Below, one piece after another: positions 1 through 6,885 of a stretch of 18,612 nt of DNA; positions within the stretch are counted from its first letter, which is position 1; every line of letters begins with the position of its first letter. The DNA is from 66-474 sp036278635 (GTDB lineage: Bacteria; Pseudomonadota; Gammaproteobacteria; Xanthomonadales; Rhodanobacteraceae): positions 1-18,612 of the forward strand of contig DASUKQ010000090.1 in the NCBI GenBank assembly GCA_036278635.1. The letters run 5' to 3'. The translations under genes were made by a program, and so were the position numbers. The notes beneath the pieces were generated by a model. The model searched no databases, had not been told where the DNA came from, and saw only the letters and a list, made by a program, of their open reading frames with translations.

Positions 1-44
1 CCCGGCGTGGTCTTGTCGGCGCGGCGTTCCCTGCGCGCGGTCAT
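1..44 (-). CDS. 5' end of an unidentified gene downstream of lolD (partial)
   Basis: An ATG lies 7 nt beyond the lolD stop codon on the same strand and opens a frame that stays open to the window edge. The 14 visible codons read MTARRERRADKTTP, a basic start with no recognisable motif. No clear Shine-Dalgarno sequence precedes it. Position and strand suggest the next gene of the lol transcript, but too little is visible to name it or to be sure it is coding. Confidence 0.3.
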   Translation of the reverse strand, partial: MTARRERRADKTTP

Positions 45-51
45 CGCGCCG

Positions 52-804
52 TCAGCCGTCGTGGGCCAGCGGGTGCAGCGTGCCGCCGGTCAGTTCCAGG
101 ACCCGGTCCAGGCGCTTCGCGAGATTGCGGTCATGGGTGACCAGCACGATGCTGGTGCCGATTTCGCGGTTCAACTCCAGCATCAGCTCGTACAGCGCCG
201 CGGCATTCTGCTCGTCGAGGTTCCCGGTCGGCTCGTCCGCCAGCACGCACGCCGGGCGCGTCACCAGTGCGCGCGCCATGGCGCAACGCTGGCGCTCGCC
301 GCCGGACAGTTCGCCGGGCTTGTGTTCCAGCCGGTGTCCGAGGCCCACGCGCTCCAGCAACACCCTCGATTGTTCGCGCGCTTCGGGGATCGGCGTGCCG
401 CGGATCAGCAGCGGCATCGCTACGTTTTCGAGCGCCGTGAATTCGGGCAGCAGGTGATGGAACTGGTAGACGAAACCGAGCGAGCGATTGCGCACCCGTC
501 CGCGCTCGGCGTCGGGCAGTTTCGACAATTCGCGCCCTTCCAGTTCGATCACGCCCCGGGTCGGGGTATCCAGTCCACCCACGATGTGCAGCAGCGTGCT
601 CTTCCCGGATCCCGATGCGCCGACGATCGCCAGCGTTTCGCCCCGCGCGAGGTCGAAACTCGCGTCCTCTAGCACCGGTGTGCGCAGCGTGCCTTCCTTG
701 TAAGTCTTGGCGACGTGGCTCGCGCGCAGCACCACGTCGTGCTGCACGTCCAGGGCCGCGAGCCCCGAGTCCCGAGTCCCGGGTCCCGAGTCCCGGCTAT
801 TCAT
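52..804 (-). CDS. lolD: LolD, ATPase of the lipoprotein-releasing ABC transporter
   Basis: The 250-residue protein is the cytoplasmic ATPase that drives release of lipoproteins from the inner membrane to LolA. Walker A GASGSGKST is at 62-70, the Q-loop glutamine at 114, the LSGGERQR signature at 166-173, Walker B ending LADEPT with D190/E191, and the switch histidine at 224. The stretch FVYQFHHLLPEFTALENV is typical of LolD within the MacB/LolD type. The ATG overlaps the end of lolC by 8 nt (ATGAATAG), which suggests translational coupling. The first ~15 residues (NSRDSGPGTRDSG) come from a GGGACTC repeat tract, so the N-terminal extension is repeat-derived. The conserved domain starts near residue 25. 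Confidence 0.93.
   Translation of the reverse strand: MNSRDSGPGTRDSGLAALDVQHDVVLRASHVAKTYKEGTLRTPVLEDASFDLARGETLAIVGASGSGKSTLLHIVGGLDTPTRGVIELEGRELSKLPDAERGRVRNRSLGFVYQFHHLLPEFTALENVAMPLLIRGTPIPEAREQSRVLLERVGLGHRLEHKPGELSGGERQRCAMARALVTRPACVLADEPTGNLDEQNAAALYELMLELNREIGTSIVLVTHDRNLAKRLDRVLELTGGTLHPLAHDG
763..796 (-). repeat. GGGACTC tandem tract (G-quadruplex type) at the lolC-lolD junction
   Basis: On the coding (minus) strand this reads as five runs of three or four G separated by 4-nt spacers (ACTC or ACCC). That meets the usual G-quadruplex pattern and lies on the mRNA strand. It is wholly inside the lolD reading frame, immediately after the start codon, and encodes the RDSGPGTRDSG segment. 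It is closely related in form to the GGGAATC tracts elsewhere in the window. GGGNATC repeats that form quadruplexes are known from Xanthomonas genomes. A role in lolD translation is inference. Confidence 0.75.
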
Positions 805-2062
805 AACGCAACGCCTGCGCCGGCTGCGTGCGCGAGGCACGCCATGCGGGATAGATCGTCGCCAGCAGCGAGAAGATGAAGGCCATTCCCGCAATCCAGC
901 CGACATCGCTCCAGCGCAACTGGCTCGGCACGTTGTTGATGTAATACACCGACTCGGACAGGAACTGGTATCCCGTGACATCCTGGATCCAGTCCACGAT
1001 CGACGGCAGGTTGATCGCCAGCGCCACGCCGCACACCACGCCAATCACGATACCCATCACGCCGATCAGCATGCCCTGGATCATGAACACGCCCATGATC
1101 GATCGCGGCGTCGCGCCCAGCGTGCGCAGGATCGCGATGTCCGATTGCTTGTCCGTGACCAGCATCACCAGCGACGACACCAGGTTGAACGCCGCCACGG
1201 CGACAATCAGCGACAGGATGATGAACATCACGATTTTCTCCATCGCGATGGCCTTGAAGAAATTGGCGTGTTGCTGCATCCAGCCCTGCGCGCGGTAGGC
1301 CGCGCCCATCCCCATTTCCCCGAACTGGTCCTGCAGGGTTTGCACCACCCGGCCGGCGGCGAACAGGTCGTCCAGCTTCAGGCGGATGCCCGTGGGGCCG
1401 TCCATCTGGTAGAGCTTCTCGGCATCGTGCAGGTTGATGATCGCAAGGTTGGAGTCGTATTCCTGCATGCCCGCCTCGAACACGCCCACGACCGTGAACC
1501 GCTTGAGGCGCGGCATGAACCCGATCGGCGTGATGCTGCTCCCCGTAGGCGGCGCGTACACCACGACCTTGTCGCCGGGACTCACCCCGAGCGCGAGGGC
1601 GAGGTCGCGGCCCAGCACGATGCCCCACGAACCCGACGTCAGCGTGGACAGTTTGCCGGCGATCATCTTGGATCCGATGTCGGCGACCCTGGGTTCCTGG
1701 TCGGGCAGGATGCCACGGACCATGGCGCCCTGGTTGGCTGCATTGCCGACGATCCAGCTGCCTTGCTCCACGTACGGCGCGGCGCCCTGGACATGCGGGT
1801 TGCGCTCGGCGACCTCGAGCGCCTGCTGCCAGTTCGGCATGCCGTTGCCGACCCCGCTGATCGTCGCCTGGGAAACCATCCCGAGGATCCGCGAACGCAG
1901 CTCGCTGTCGAAGCCGTTCATCACCGAGATCACGGTGATCAGCGCAGTGATGCCTATCACCAGGCCGATCATCGACGCCATGCTGATGAAGGAAATGAAG
2001 TGATTGCGCCGTTTGGCGCGGATGTAACGGGTGCCGATGAAGAGTTCGAGGGGACGGAACAT
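797..2062 (-). CDS. lolC: LolC/LolE-family lipoprotein-releasing permease
   Basis: The 421-residue inner-membrane permease partners LolD in extracting outer-membrane lipoproteins. The start MFRPLELFIGTRYIRAKR is the family's usual N-terminus. TM1 is at about 27-48 and is followed by a large periplasmic domain. TM2 (277-301), TM3 (326-350) and TM4 (387-404) follow. The coupling segment LVTDKQSDIAILRTLGAT at 301-318 and the C-terminal PAWRASRTQPAQALRYE are characteristic. The frame is open further upstream, but that extension translates the GGGAATC repeat and is not conserved-looking, so ATG 2062 was chosen. Only one permease is visible. Whether a separate LolE exists or this one acts alone cannot be told from the window. 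Confidence 0.92.
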   Translation of the reverse strand: MFRPLELFIGTRYIRAKRRNHFISFISMASMIGLVIGITALITVISVMNGFDSELRSRILGMVSQATISGVGNGMPNWQQALEVAERNPHVQGAAPYVEQGSWIVGNAANQGAMVRGILPDQEPRVADIGSKMIAGKLSTLTSGSWGIVLGRDLALALGVSPGDKVVVYAPPTGSSITPIGFMPRLKRFTVVGVFEAGMQEYDSNLAIINLHDAEKLYQMDGPTGIRLKLDDLFAAGRVVQTLQDQFGEMGMGAAYRAQGWMQQHANFFKAIAMEKIVMFIILSLIVAVAAFNLVSSLVMLVTDKQSDIAILRTLGATPRSIMGVFMIQGMLIGVMGIVIGVVCGVALAINLPSIVDWIQDVTGYQFLSESVYYINNVPSQLRWSDVGWIAGMAFIFSLLATIYPAWRASRTQPAQALRYE

Positions 2063-2074
2063 GCGATGAAAGCC

Positions 2075-2103
2075 GAGAATCGGAAATGGGGAATCGGGAA
2101 TCG
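2075..2103. repeat. GGGAATC-type repeat tract upstream of lolC
   Basis: The tract carries GAATCGG, AATGGGG and AATCGGG units, with the G-rich strand on plus. It lies 13 nt upstream of the lolC start codon and so occupies the position of the ribosome-binding site. No recognisable Shine-Dalgarno sequence is present there. It belongs to the same tract family as 763-796, 3116-3137, 3926-3964 and 4011-4041. Confidence 0.65.
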
Positions 2104-2116
2104 CCAACAGCAGCCT

Positions 2117-2136
2117 GACTGCGGCGGTACGCAGTC
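2117..2136 (-). promoter_or_regulatory. Small hairpin in the ygfX-lolC spacer
   Basis: A 7-bp perfect inverted repeat, GACTGCG and CGCAGTC around a 6-nt loop, lies in the 130-nt gap between the ygfX stop and the lolC start. No T-run follows on either strand, so it is not a standard terminator. It could be a processing or attenuation structure. A 7-bp repeat can also arise by chance in GC-rich DNA. Confidence 0.3.
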
Positions 2137-2192
2137 CCTGACGCCCACGCAGCGTGATGGAACCACGATGCGCGGGCAAGCGGTTCAGACCA

Positions 2193-2657
2193 TCATCCGC
2201 TGTCGGCGTTCCCTGACGCTGCTGCACGCGTGCCCACGGCGCCAAGACGCATCCGCAGGCGCCGGCGGGTATCCGCATCGAGGTTGTCCGGCAGCAGCCA
2301 CAGTGCCGCGCGCTCGCGCGGCGGCCAGCGCAGCGTCAGCACGATCAACGGTCCCATGATCCGGGCATTCTGGATCGTGCCCTGCACTTCGCGGCGACCA
2401 TCCGCCAGGGTGTCGTCGAGCGTGAGGTCGAAGCCGCCGTCGGCCCGCCACAGCAACGATCGAATGCGCGGCCGCAACAACCGGCCCAGTGCCACCCCGG
2501 CGTAGCCTCCGACCAGTACAGGCAGGGCCACGCGCAGCCAGCGCGGCAAGCCGCTGATCCATAGCGCTGCGATGGCCAGCAACGCCATCATGATCGTGGC
2601 AACGATCAACGACGGCGACCGGCGGTATTCGAACGCGACGGCGGGCGGCGTTCTCAC
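2193..2657 (-). CDS. YgfX-like membrane protein (CptA family)
   Basis: The 154-residue protein has the YgfX layout: a short N-terminus (VAFEYRRSPS), two adjacent hydrophobic segments at about 16-36 and 41-60, then a soluble C-terminal domain rich in W/L/D with WLLPDNLDADTRRRLR near its end. In E. coli ygfX follows sdhE (ygfY), and exactly that order is seen here. The chosen start is a GTG whose last two bases overlap the sdhE stop (GTGA), which gives a length close to E. coli YgfX (135 aa) and suggests coupling. Sequence conservation in this family is low, so the call rests on topology and position. In E. coli it has been described as a toxin acting on cell shape. Whether that holds here is unknown. 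Confidence 0.72.
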   Translation of the reverse strand: MRTPPAVAFEYRRSPSLIVATIMMALLAIAALWISGLPRWLRVALPVLVGGYAGVALGRLLRPRIRSLLWRADGGFDLTLDDTLADGRREVQGTIQNARIMGPLIVLTLRWPPRERAALWLLPDNLDADTRRRLRMRLGAVGTRAAASGNADSG

Positions 2658-2914
2658 GGCACCAACCCGGCACGTTTGCGGATGTCCGCCACGATCGCCT
2701 GCCAGTCCGCGCGGGGCGGATCGGCGTGGCCCATCAGCCAGTCCCACAGCTCCGGATCCTGCTGGTCCAGCAACGCGTCGAACCCGGTCAATCGCTCCTC
2801 ATCCACGGATGCGGCGTGCTCATCCAGCCAGCCACCCAGCAATGCGTCCAGCTCGCGCGTGCCACGCCGACAGCGCCAGCGCAGACGTTTCAATCGCGCT
2901 TGCGTAGAAGCCAC
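2654..2914 (-). CDS. sdhE: SdhE, FAD assembly factor for succinate dehydrogenase
   Basis: The 86-residue protein (E. coli SdhE is 88) promotes covalent flavinylation of SdhA. The family signature RGxxE appears as RGTRE at 17-21, followed by ELDALLGGWL and the helix-rich GFDALLDQQDPELWDWLMG. The frame is open upstream to a TTG at 3034, but that part translates an intergenic repeat. The GTG at 2914 was preferred because a purine-rich GGAAGAGGGAAGAG immediately precedes it and the length then fits the family. It lies about 230 nt downstream of sdhB on the same strand and overlaps ygfX by 4 nt. Confidence 0.88.
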   Translation of the reverse strand: MASTQARLKRLRWRCRRGTRELDALLGGWLDEHAASVDEERLTGFDALLDQQDPELWDWLMGHADPPRADWQAIVADIRKRAGLVP

Positions 2915-2966
2915 CCTCTTCCCTCTTCCATCGCCCCTGGAGTGATGCTCCGCAAGAAACTCTTCA

Positions 2967-3093
2967 TTGTCATTCCGACTCGGGTCGGCTCTGCCAACGC
3001 ATGAACCGAAGCCGTGTGTTGTTTCAACCGCCAAGAGCTGGATTCAGGCTTCCGCATCCGATGAAGTCGGATACGGCCCCGGAATGACGACAA
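2967..3093. repeat. MITE/REP-like element bounded by GTCATTCCG inverted repeats
   Basis: GTCATTCCG at 2969-2977 is matched by its reverse complement CGGAATGAC at 3080-3088. Nested inside are CCGAC-tcgg-GTCGG near the left end and ATCCGA-tgaag-TCGGAT near the right end. The whole resembles the CTGGATTC...GGAATGACG intergenic elements common in proteobacterial genomes. It fills most of the sdhB-sdhE spacer and contains no convincing gene. A mobile origin is inference. Confidence 0.6.
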
Positions 3094-3115
3094 AAGCCTT
3101 GCTGCGCGGTCGCGG

Positions 3116-3137
3116 TTTCCCGGGTCCCGGGTCCCGG
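3116..3137 (-). repeat. GGGACCC tandem tract just after sdhB
   Basis: Three CCCGGG-centred units lie 4 nt downstream of the sdhB stop. On the mRNA (minus) strand they give three GGG runs at 4-nt spacing. The tract is one run short of a full quadruplex pattern and is self-complementary enough to form a hairpin instead. It is a variant of the GGGACTC tract at the lolC-lolD junction. Confidence 0.55.
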
Positions 3138-3141
3138 CCGC

Positions 3142-3921
3142 TCATACCGTGCGGTCGGCCAGGAGCTGCTTGATCTCGCTGATTGCCTTGGCGGGATTGA
3201 GGCCCTTCGGGCAAGTGTTGGTGCAATTCATGATCGTGTGGCAGCGATACAACTTGAACGGATCATCGAGATTGTCGAGGCGCTGGCCAGTGGCCTCGTC
3301 GCGCGAGTCGACGATCCAGCGGTACGCTTGCAGCAGTACCGACGGGCCGAGGAAGCGATCGGGGTTCCACCAGTAGCTGGGGCAAGCCGCGGTGCAGCAT
3401 GCGCACAGGATGCATTCGTACAGGCCATCCAGTTTCTTGCGATCCTCGGGCGACTGCAGGCGCTCGCGCGCACCGGCCGGACTCTGGGTCTGCGGCCACG
3501 GCTTGATCGACGCATACTGGGCGTAATAATGGGTCAGGTCCGGGACGAGGTCCTTGACCACCGGCATGTGCGGCAGCGGATACACGCTGACGTCTCCGGC
3601 CGGCAATTCGTCGAGACCCTTGATGCAGGCCAGGGTGTTCTCGCCATCGATGTTCATGGAGCAGGAACCGCAAACACCCTCCCGGCACGATCGGCGCAAC
3701 GTCAACGTCGGGTCGATCTCGTTCTTGATCTTCAGCAGCACGTCGAGAACCATCGCCGAACCGGTGACGTCGACCTCGTAGGTGTCCACGCGCGGATTGC
3801 CGCCGACATCGGGGTCCCATCGATACACCCGGAAGTTGCGCACCTTCTTGGCGCCCGGCTTGGCGGCGAAGCGTTTGCCGGGCCGGACCTTCGACATTTG
3901 CGGCAGCGTGAATTCAGCCAT
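3142..3921 (-). CDS. sdhB: Succinate dehydrogenase iron-sulfur subunit
   Basis: The 259-residue protein carries electrons from SdhA to quinone in complex II. The [2Fe-2S] ligands are C79, C84, C87 and C99, within SCREGVCGSCSMNIDGENTL. The [4Fe-4S] ligands are C170, C173, C176 and C237. The [3Fe-4S] ligands are C180, C227 and C233. These match the E. coli spacing. The N-terminus is about 20 residues longer than in E. coli. The ATG at 3921 was chosen because the longer frame (to 4002) translates the GGGAATC repeat. The ribosome-binding region is itself invaded by that tract (GGGATTCTGAA before the ATG), leaving at best a weak Shine-Dalgarno sequence. Confidence 0.97.
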   Translation of the reverse strand: MAEFTLPQMSKVRPGKRFAAKPGAKKVRNFRVYRWDPDVGGNPRVDTYEVDVTGSAMVLDVLLKIKNEIDPTLTLRRSCREGVCGSCSMNIDGENTLACIKGLDELPAGDVSVYPLPHMPVVKDLVPDLTHYYAQYASIKPWPQTQSPAGARERLQSPEDRKKLDGLYECILCACCTAACPSYWWNPDRFLGPSVLLQAYRWIVDSRDEATGQRLDNLDDPFKLYRCHTIMNCTNTCPKGLNPAKAISEIKQLLADRTV

Positions 3922-3925
3922 TTCA

Positions 3926-3964
3926 GAATCCCGGGAATGGGGAATGGGGAATGGGGAATCGGAA
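3926..3964. repeat. GGGAAT tandem tract (G-quadruplex motif) upstream of sdhB
   Basis: The plus strand contains GGG, GGGG, GGGG and GGGG separated each time by AAT, a canonical quadruplex motif with 3-nt loops. It begins 5 nt upstream of the sdhB ATG. The G-rich strand is the template strand for sdhB, so the structure would form in DNA rather than in the mRNA. Together with the oppositely oriented tract at 4011-4041 it can also fold as a long imperfect inverted repeat. Confidence 0.75.
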
Positions 3965-4010
3965 AGCCAAGGCATCGGAAACGCAACGCCTGGACACACC
4001 ATCCAGCATG

Positions 4011-4041
4011 CGATTCCCGATTCCCGATTGCCGATTCCCGG
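4011..4041. repeat. GATTCCC tandem tract just after sdhA (inverted partner)
   Basis: Four units of CGATTCCC (one degenerate, CGATTGCC) begin 4 nt beyond the sdhA stop. They run in the opposite sense to the 3926-3964 tract. In the mRNA this copy is G-rich (three GGG runs and one GG). The two tracts flank about 46 nt of unique sequence, so the sdhA-sdhB spacer can form a stem-loop. Confidence 0.7.
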
Positions 4042-4044
4042 TCA

Positions 4045-5841
4045 TCAATACACCCGCTTCTTGGGCGGTACCGTTTCGACGTCGTCCGTCATCGTGTTCG
4101 AGTGGACCGGGCGGTAGTCGAAGCTGCACTCGCCCTTGCCGTTGACGGCGACCAGCGTGTGCTTCATCCAGTTCACGTCGTCGCGCTCGGGGAAGTCCTC
4201 GCGCGCGTGGCCGCCACGGGTTTCCGGGCGTTGCTCGGCGGAGTGCATTGTGCCGACCGCCTGGCCCAGCAGGTTCGCCAGCTCGAAGGTCTCGACCAGG
4301 TCGGAATTCCAGATCAGGGAGCGATCGCTGACGCGGACGTCGGCAAACTGCGCGTACACCTCGTCGATCCGCTTGCAGCCTTCCTGGAGCGTCTCGGCGG
4401 TGCGGAAAACCGCTGCATCTTCCTGCATCGTCTTCTGCATTTTCACGCGCAACTGGGCAGTTGGCGTGCCGCCGTCGGCGTGCCGCACCTGGTCGAGCCG
4501 GGTCAGTGCAGGTTCGAGTGCGTCGGCCGGCAGGTCGTGGTGCGGCGTGTGGGGTTCGATGAGCTCGGCGCAGCGAAGGGCCGCCGCGCGCCCGAACACC
4601 ACGATGTCCAGCAGGGAATTCGATCCCAGCCGGTTGCCGCCGTGCACCGATACGCAGGCCGCTTCGCCGATCGCGAACAGGCCCGGAACCACCACGTCCG
4701 GATCGTCGCCGACCTTTTGCACCACTTCGCCGCGATAGTTGGTCGGGATGCCGCCCATGTTGTAGTGGACCGTCGGCAACACCGGGATCGGCTCCTTCGT
4801 CACGTCCACGCCCGCGAAGATGCGCGCGGTCTCGGAAATGCCCGGCAGGCGTTCGTGCAGCACGTCCGCGCCGAGATGCGCGAGGTTGAGGCTGACGTGA
4901 TCGGCGTGTTCTCCCACGCCACGGCCTTCCCGGATTTCCATCGTGATCGCGCGACTGACCACGTCGCGCGAAGCGAGGTCCTTGGCATTCGGCGCGTAGC
5001 GCTCCATGAAACGCTCGCCCTGGGAATTGGTGAGATAACCGCCCTCGCCGCGCGAGCCCTCGGTGATAAGGCACCCCGATCCGTAGATCCCGGTCGGGTG
5101 GAATTGCACGAACTCCAGGTCCTGCAGCGCGAGCCCGGCCCGCAGGGCCATGCCGCCGCCGTCGCCGGTACAGGTGTGCGCCGAGGTGCACGAGAAGTAC
5201 GCTCGCCCGTATCCGCCGGTCGCGATCACGATCGCGTGGCCGCGGAACAGATGCACCGTGCCTTCGTTCAGATCGATCGCCAGGACACCCACGATGCGGC
5301 CATCGGCAGGATCCTTCACCAGATCGGTCACGAAGTATTCGACGAAGAATTCGGCACCGCGTTTCAGCGCCTGCGTATACAGGGTGTGCAGGATCGCGTG
5401 TCCGGTGCGATCGGCCGCGGCGCAGGTGCGCTGGGCGGTGCCTTCGCCATAACGCGTCGTCATGCCTCCGAACGGACGCTGGTAGATCTTGCCGTCCTTG
5501 GTGCGCGAGAACGGAACGCCAAAGTGCTCCAGCTCGATGACAGCCGGAATCGCCTCGCGGCACATGTACTCGATCGCATCCTGGTCGCCCAGCCAGTCGC
5601 CGCCCTTCACGGTGTCGTAGAAGTGATAGCGCCAATCGTCCTCGCCCATGTTGCCCAGCGCGGCGGCCACACCTCCCTGGGCCGCGACCGTGTGCGAACG
5701 AGTCGGAAAAACCTTGGTGACGCAGGCGGCCGACAGGCCCTGCGCCGCCAGGCCGAGGGTGGCGCGCAAACCGGCGCCACCGGCGCCGACCACCACCACA
5801 TCGTGCTTGTGGGTTTCAATCTTGTAGTTTTCCTGCGGCAT
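4045..5841 (-). CDS. sdhA: Succinate dehydrogenase flavoprotein subunit
   Basis: The 598-residue protein oxidises succinate to fumarate with covalently bound FAD. The dinucleotide-binding motif VVVGAGGAGLRA is near the N-terminus. The FAD-linking histidine is H50 in RSHTVAAQGG. Active-site residues matching E. coli H242, R286, H354 and R399 are H248 (FHPTG), R292 (SRDVV), H359 (TVHYNMGG) and R404 (GGNRLGSNSLLD). The ATG at 5841 is preceded by AAGGGA at suitable spacing. The open frame extends 46 codons further upstream through a palindrome-rich spacer, which was not included because SdhA normally starts at about this point. Confidence 0.97.
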   Translation of the reverse strand: MPQENYKIETHKHDVVVVGAGGAGLRATLGLAAQGLSAACVTKVFPTRSHTVAAQGGVAAALGNMGEDDWRYHFYDTVKGGDWLGDQDAIEYMCREAIPAVIELEHFGVPFSRTKDGKIYQRPFGGMTTRYGEGTAQRTCAAADRTGHAILHTLYTQALKRGAEFFVEYFVTDLVKDPADGRIVGVLAIDLNEGTVHLFRGHAIVIATGGYGRAYFSCTSAHTCTGDGGGMALRAGLALQDLEFVQFHPTGIYGSGCLITEGSRGEGGYLTNSQGERFMERYAPNAKDLASRDVVSRAITMEIREGRGVGEHADHVSLNLAHLGADVLHERLPGISETARIFAGVDVTKEPIPVLPTVHYNMGGIPTNYRGEVVQKVGDDPDVVVPGLFAIGEAACVSVHGGNRLGSNSLLDIVVFGRAAALRCAELIEPHTPHHDLPADALEPALTRLDQVRHADGGTPTAQLRVKMQKTMQEDAAVFRTAETLQEGCKRIDEVYAQFADVRVSDRSLIWNSDLVETFELANLLGQAVGTMHSAEQRPETRGGHAREDFPERDDVNWMKHTLVAVNGKGECSFDYRPVHSNTMTDDVETVPPKKRVY

Positions 5842-5850
5842 GTACGTCCC

Positions 5851-5962
5851 TTGTCCGGACAATTTCGGGATGTTGCGGACAAATCCGTCCCGGATCTGCC
5901 GGAGCACGCCGGATCCGGCACCTGTCCGGACTCGGCTTTCGGACCGAACACCGCGGTGTTCG
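5851..5962 (-). repeat. Cluster of perfect palindromes in the sdhD-sdhA spacer
   Basis: The 180-nt spacer between sdhD and sdhA contains three perfect palindromes: TTGTCCGGACAA (5851-5862), GCCGGATCCGGC (5908-5919) and CGAACACCGCGGTGTTCG (5945-5962). Further TCCGGA/CGGAC copies lie between them. The first lies about 10 nt upstream of the sdhA ATG. No protein-like frame is evident. The spacing is unusual in an operon whose other subunit junction here (sdhC/sdhD) overlaps. RNA processing, differential expression of subunits or repressor binding are possible roles, none shown. Confidence 0.6.
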
Positions 5963-6021
5963 ATCCGCAAACGGCGCATCCATGCACCGCAGGCCCCCGG
6001 TCAACCAGGAGCCCCTCGGTA

Positions 6022-6438
6022 TCAGTAATAGGCGGGGCCGCTCAGCCACACCGCGAGCACGGCCATCACGCACGCCAGCGCGCCGAGCAGGGCGCCGAAC
6101 CGCAAAGCGATCTGCAGCGTCACTTCCAGCCAGCGCGTGTGCACGTAGTCTTCGATGACCACCTGCAGCCCGAGTGCGCCATGCCAGAACAGGCACACGG
6201 CGAACACGATCAGGAAAATCGCATGGACCGGTTGCGCGATCGTCGACAACACGTTCGGATAGCTGCCGTCGTGGAGCATTCCGCCGAGCAGGAACAGGAA
6301 CCAGATCGACAGTGGCACCAGCGCAACCGCGGTCACCCGTTGCAGCCACCACGGGCGCACGCCGGTCCTGGACGAACCCAGGCCGCGCGCGACCTTGAGC
6401 GGTGTGCGCAAACCTTCCTGCCCCGGATACGTGCTCAT
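6022..6438 (-). CDS. sdhD: Succinate dehydrogenase membrane anchor subunit SdhD
   Basis: The 138-residue inner-membrane subunit helps form the quinone site and heme pocket. Three hydrophobic segments lie at about 35-54, 68-92 and 106-133. The segment HGALGLQVVIEDYVH carries H86, D97 and Y98. These keep the spacing of E. coli H71, D82 and Y83, and Y83 is a quinone-site residue. The ATG overlaps the sdhC stop (ATGA) and is preceded by GGAGGTG inside sdhC. The longer open frame upstream is a shadow of sdhC. Confidence 0.93.
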   Translation of the reverse strand: MSTYPGQEGLRTPLKVARGLGSSRTGVRPWWLQRVTAVALVPLSIWFLFLLGGMLHDGSYPNVLSTIAQPVHAIFLIVFAVCLFWHGALGLQVVIEDYVHTRWLEVTLQIALRFGALLGALACVMAVLAVWLSGPAYY

Positions 6439-6857
6439 GCCGCACCTCCACCCAACCGCAGGATCAACAGCACCCATACCAGTACCGCCAGGGCGACGCT
6501 GACGGCGATCACGATCCAGCCGGTGGACCAGTACACGGGGTTGTGGGCGCGGTCCCGCGTGGGTGGCCCGAAGTTCATCCCCATGTCGCGGATCAGGTGC
6601 TGGATGCCGTTGCAGAGATGGAACAGCAGCGACCACGTCCACAGGAACAACAGGATCAGGCCTATCCAGCTGCCACAGAAGGCGGCAAACGCGTTCCATG
6701 CCGCGCCACTGGTGGCGGCGGCAACCAGCCCCCAGGTCACCAGCAACGCCCCGAGACAAAGGAACAGTCCGGTCAACCGGTGCAGCGTGGACTGCAACAT
6801 GTTGACGCGCCAGCGGTAGATACCGAGATGCGGTGACAACGGTCGGGTGTTCGACAT
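6435..6857 (-). CDS. sdhC: Succinate dehydrogenase cytochrome b556 subunit SdhC
   Basis: The 140-residue protein is the other membrane anchor. The N-terminal RPLSPHLGIYRW and LQSTLHRLTG are family hallmarks. S23 and R27 align with the quinone-site S27 and R31 of E. coli. H80 in SLLFHLCNGIQHLIRDMG aligns with the heme ligand H84. Three hydrophobic segments are at about 31-50, 63-84 and 112-134. The ATG at 6857 fits the family length. The ORF is open for 35 codons upstream, but those residues overlap a hairpin leader and are not SdhC-like. Confidence 0.95.
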   Translation of the reverse strand: MSNTRPLSPHLGIYRWRVNMLQSTLHRLTGLFLCLGALLVTWGLVAAATSGAAWNAFAAFCGSWIGLILLFLWTWSLLFHLCNGIQHLIRDMGMNFGPPTRDRAHNPVYWSTGWIVIAVSVALAVLVWVLLILRLGGGAA

Positions 6858-6885
6858 GTCCTCGAATTCCTCGTTACTGCGCGCG

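Noticed and set aside
3922..4002. Upstream-extended SdhB start giving 27 more residues
   Set aside because: The extra codons translate the GGGAATC tract, and the protein from 3921 already has full family length.
3238..6819. 1193-codon plus-strand open frame opposite the sdh genes
   Set aside because: It is the antisense shadow of sdhB, sdhA, sdhD and most of sdhC in GC-rich DNA. Its product is rich in R/H/Q without domains, while the minus strand carries clear family motifs.
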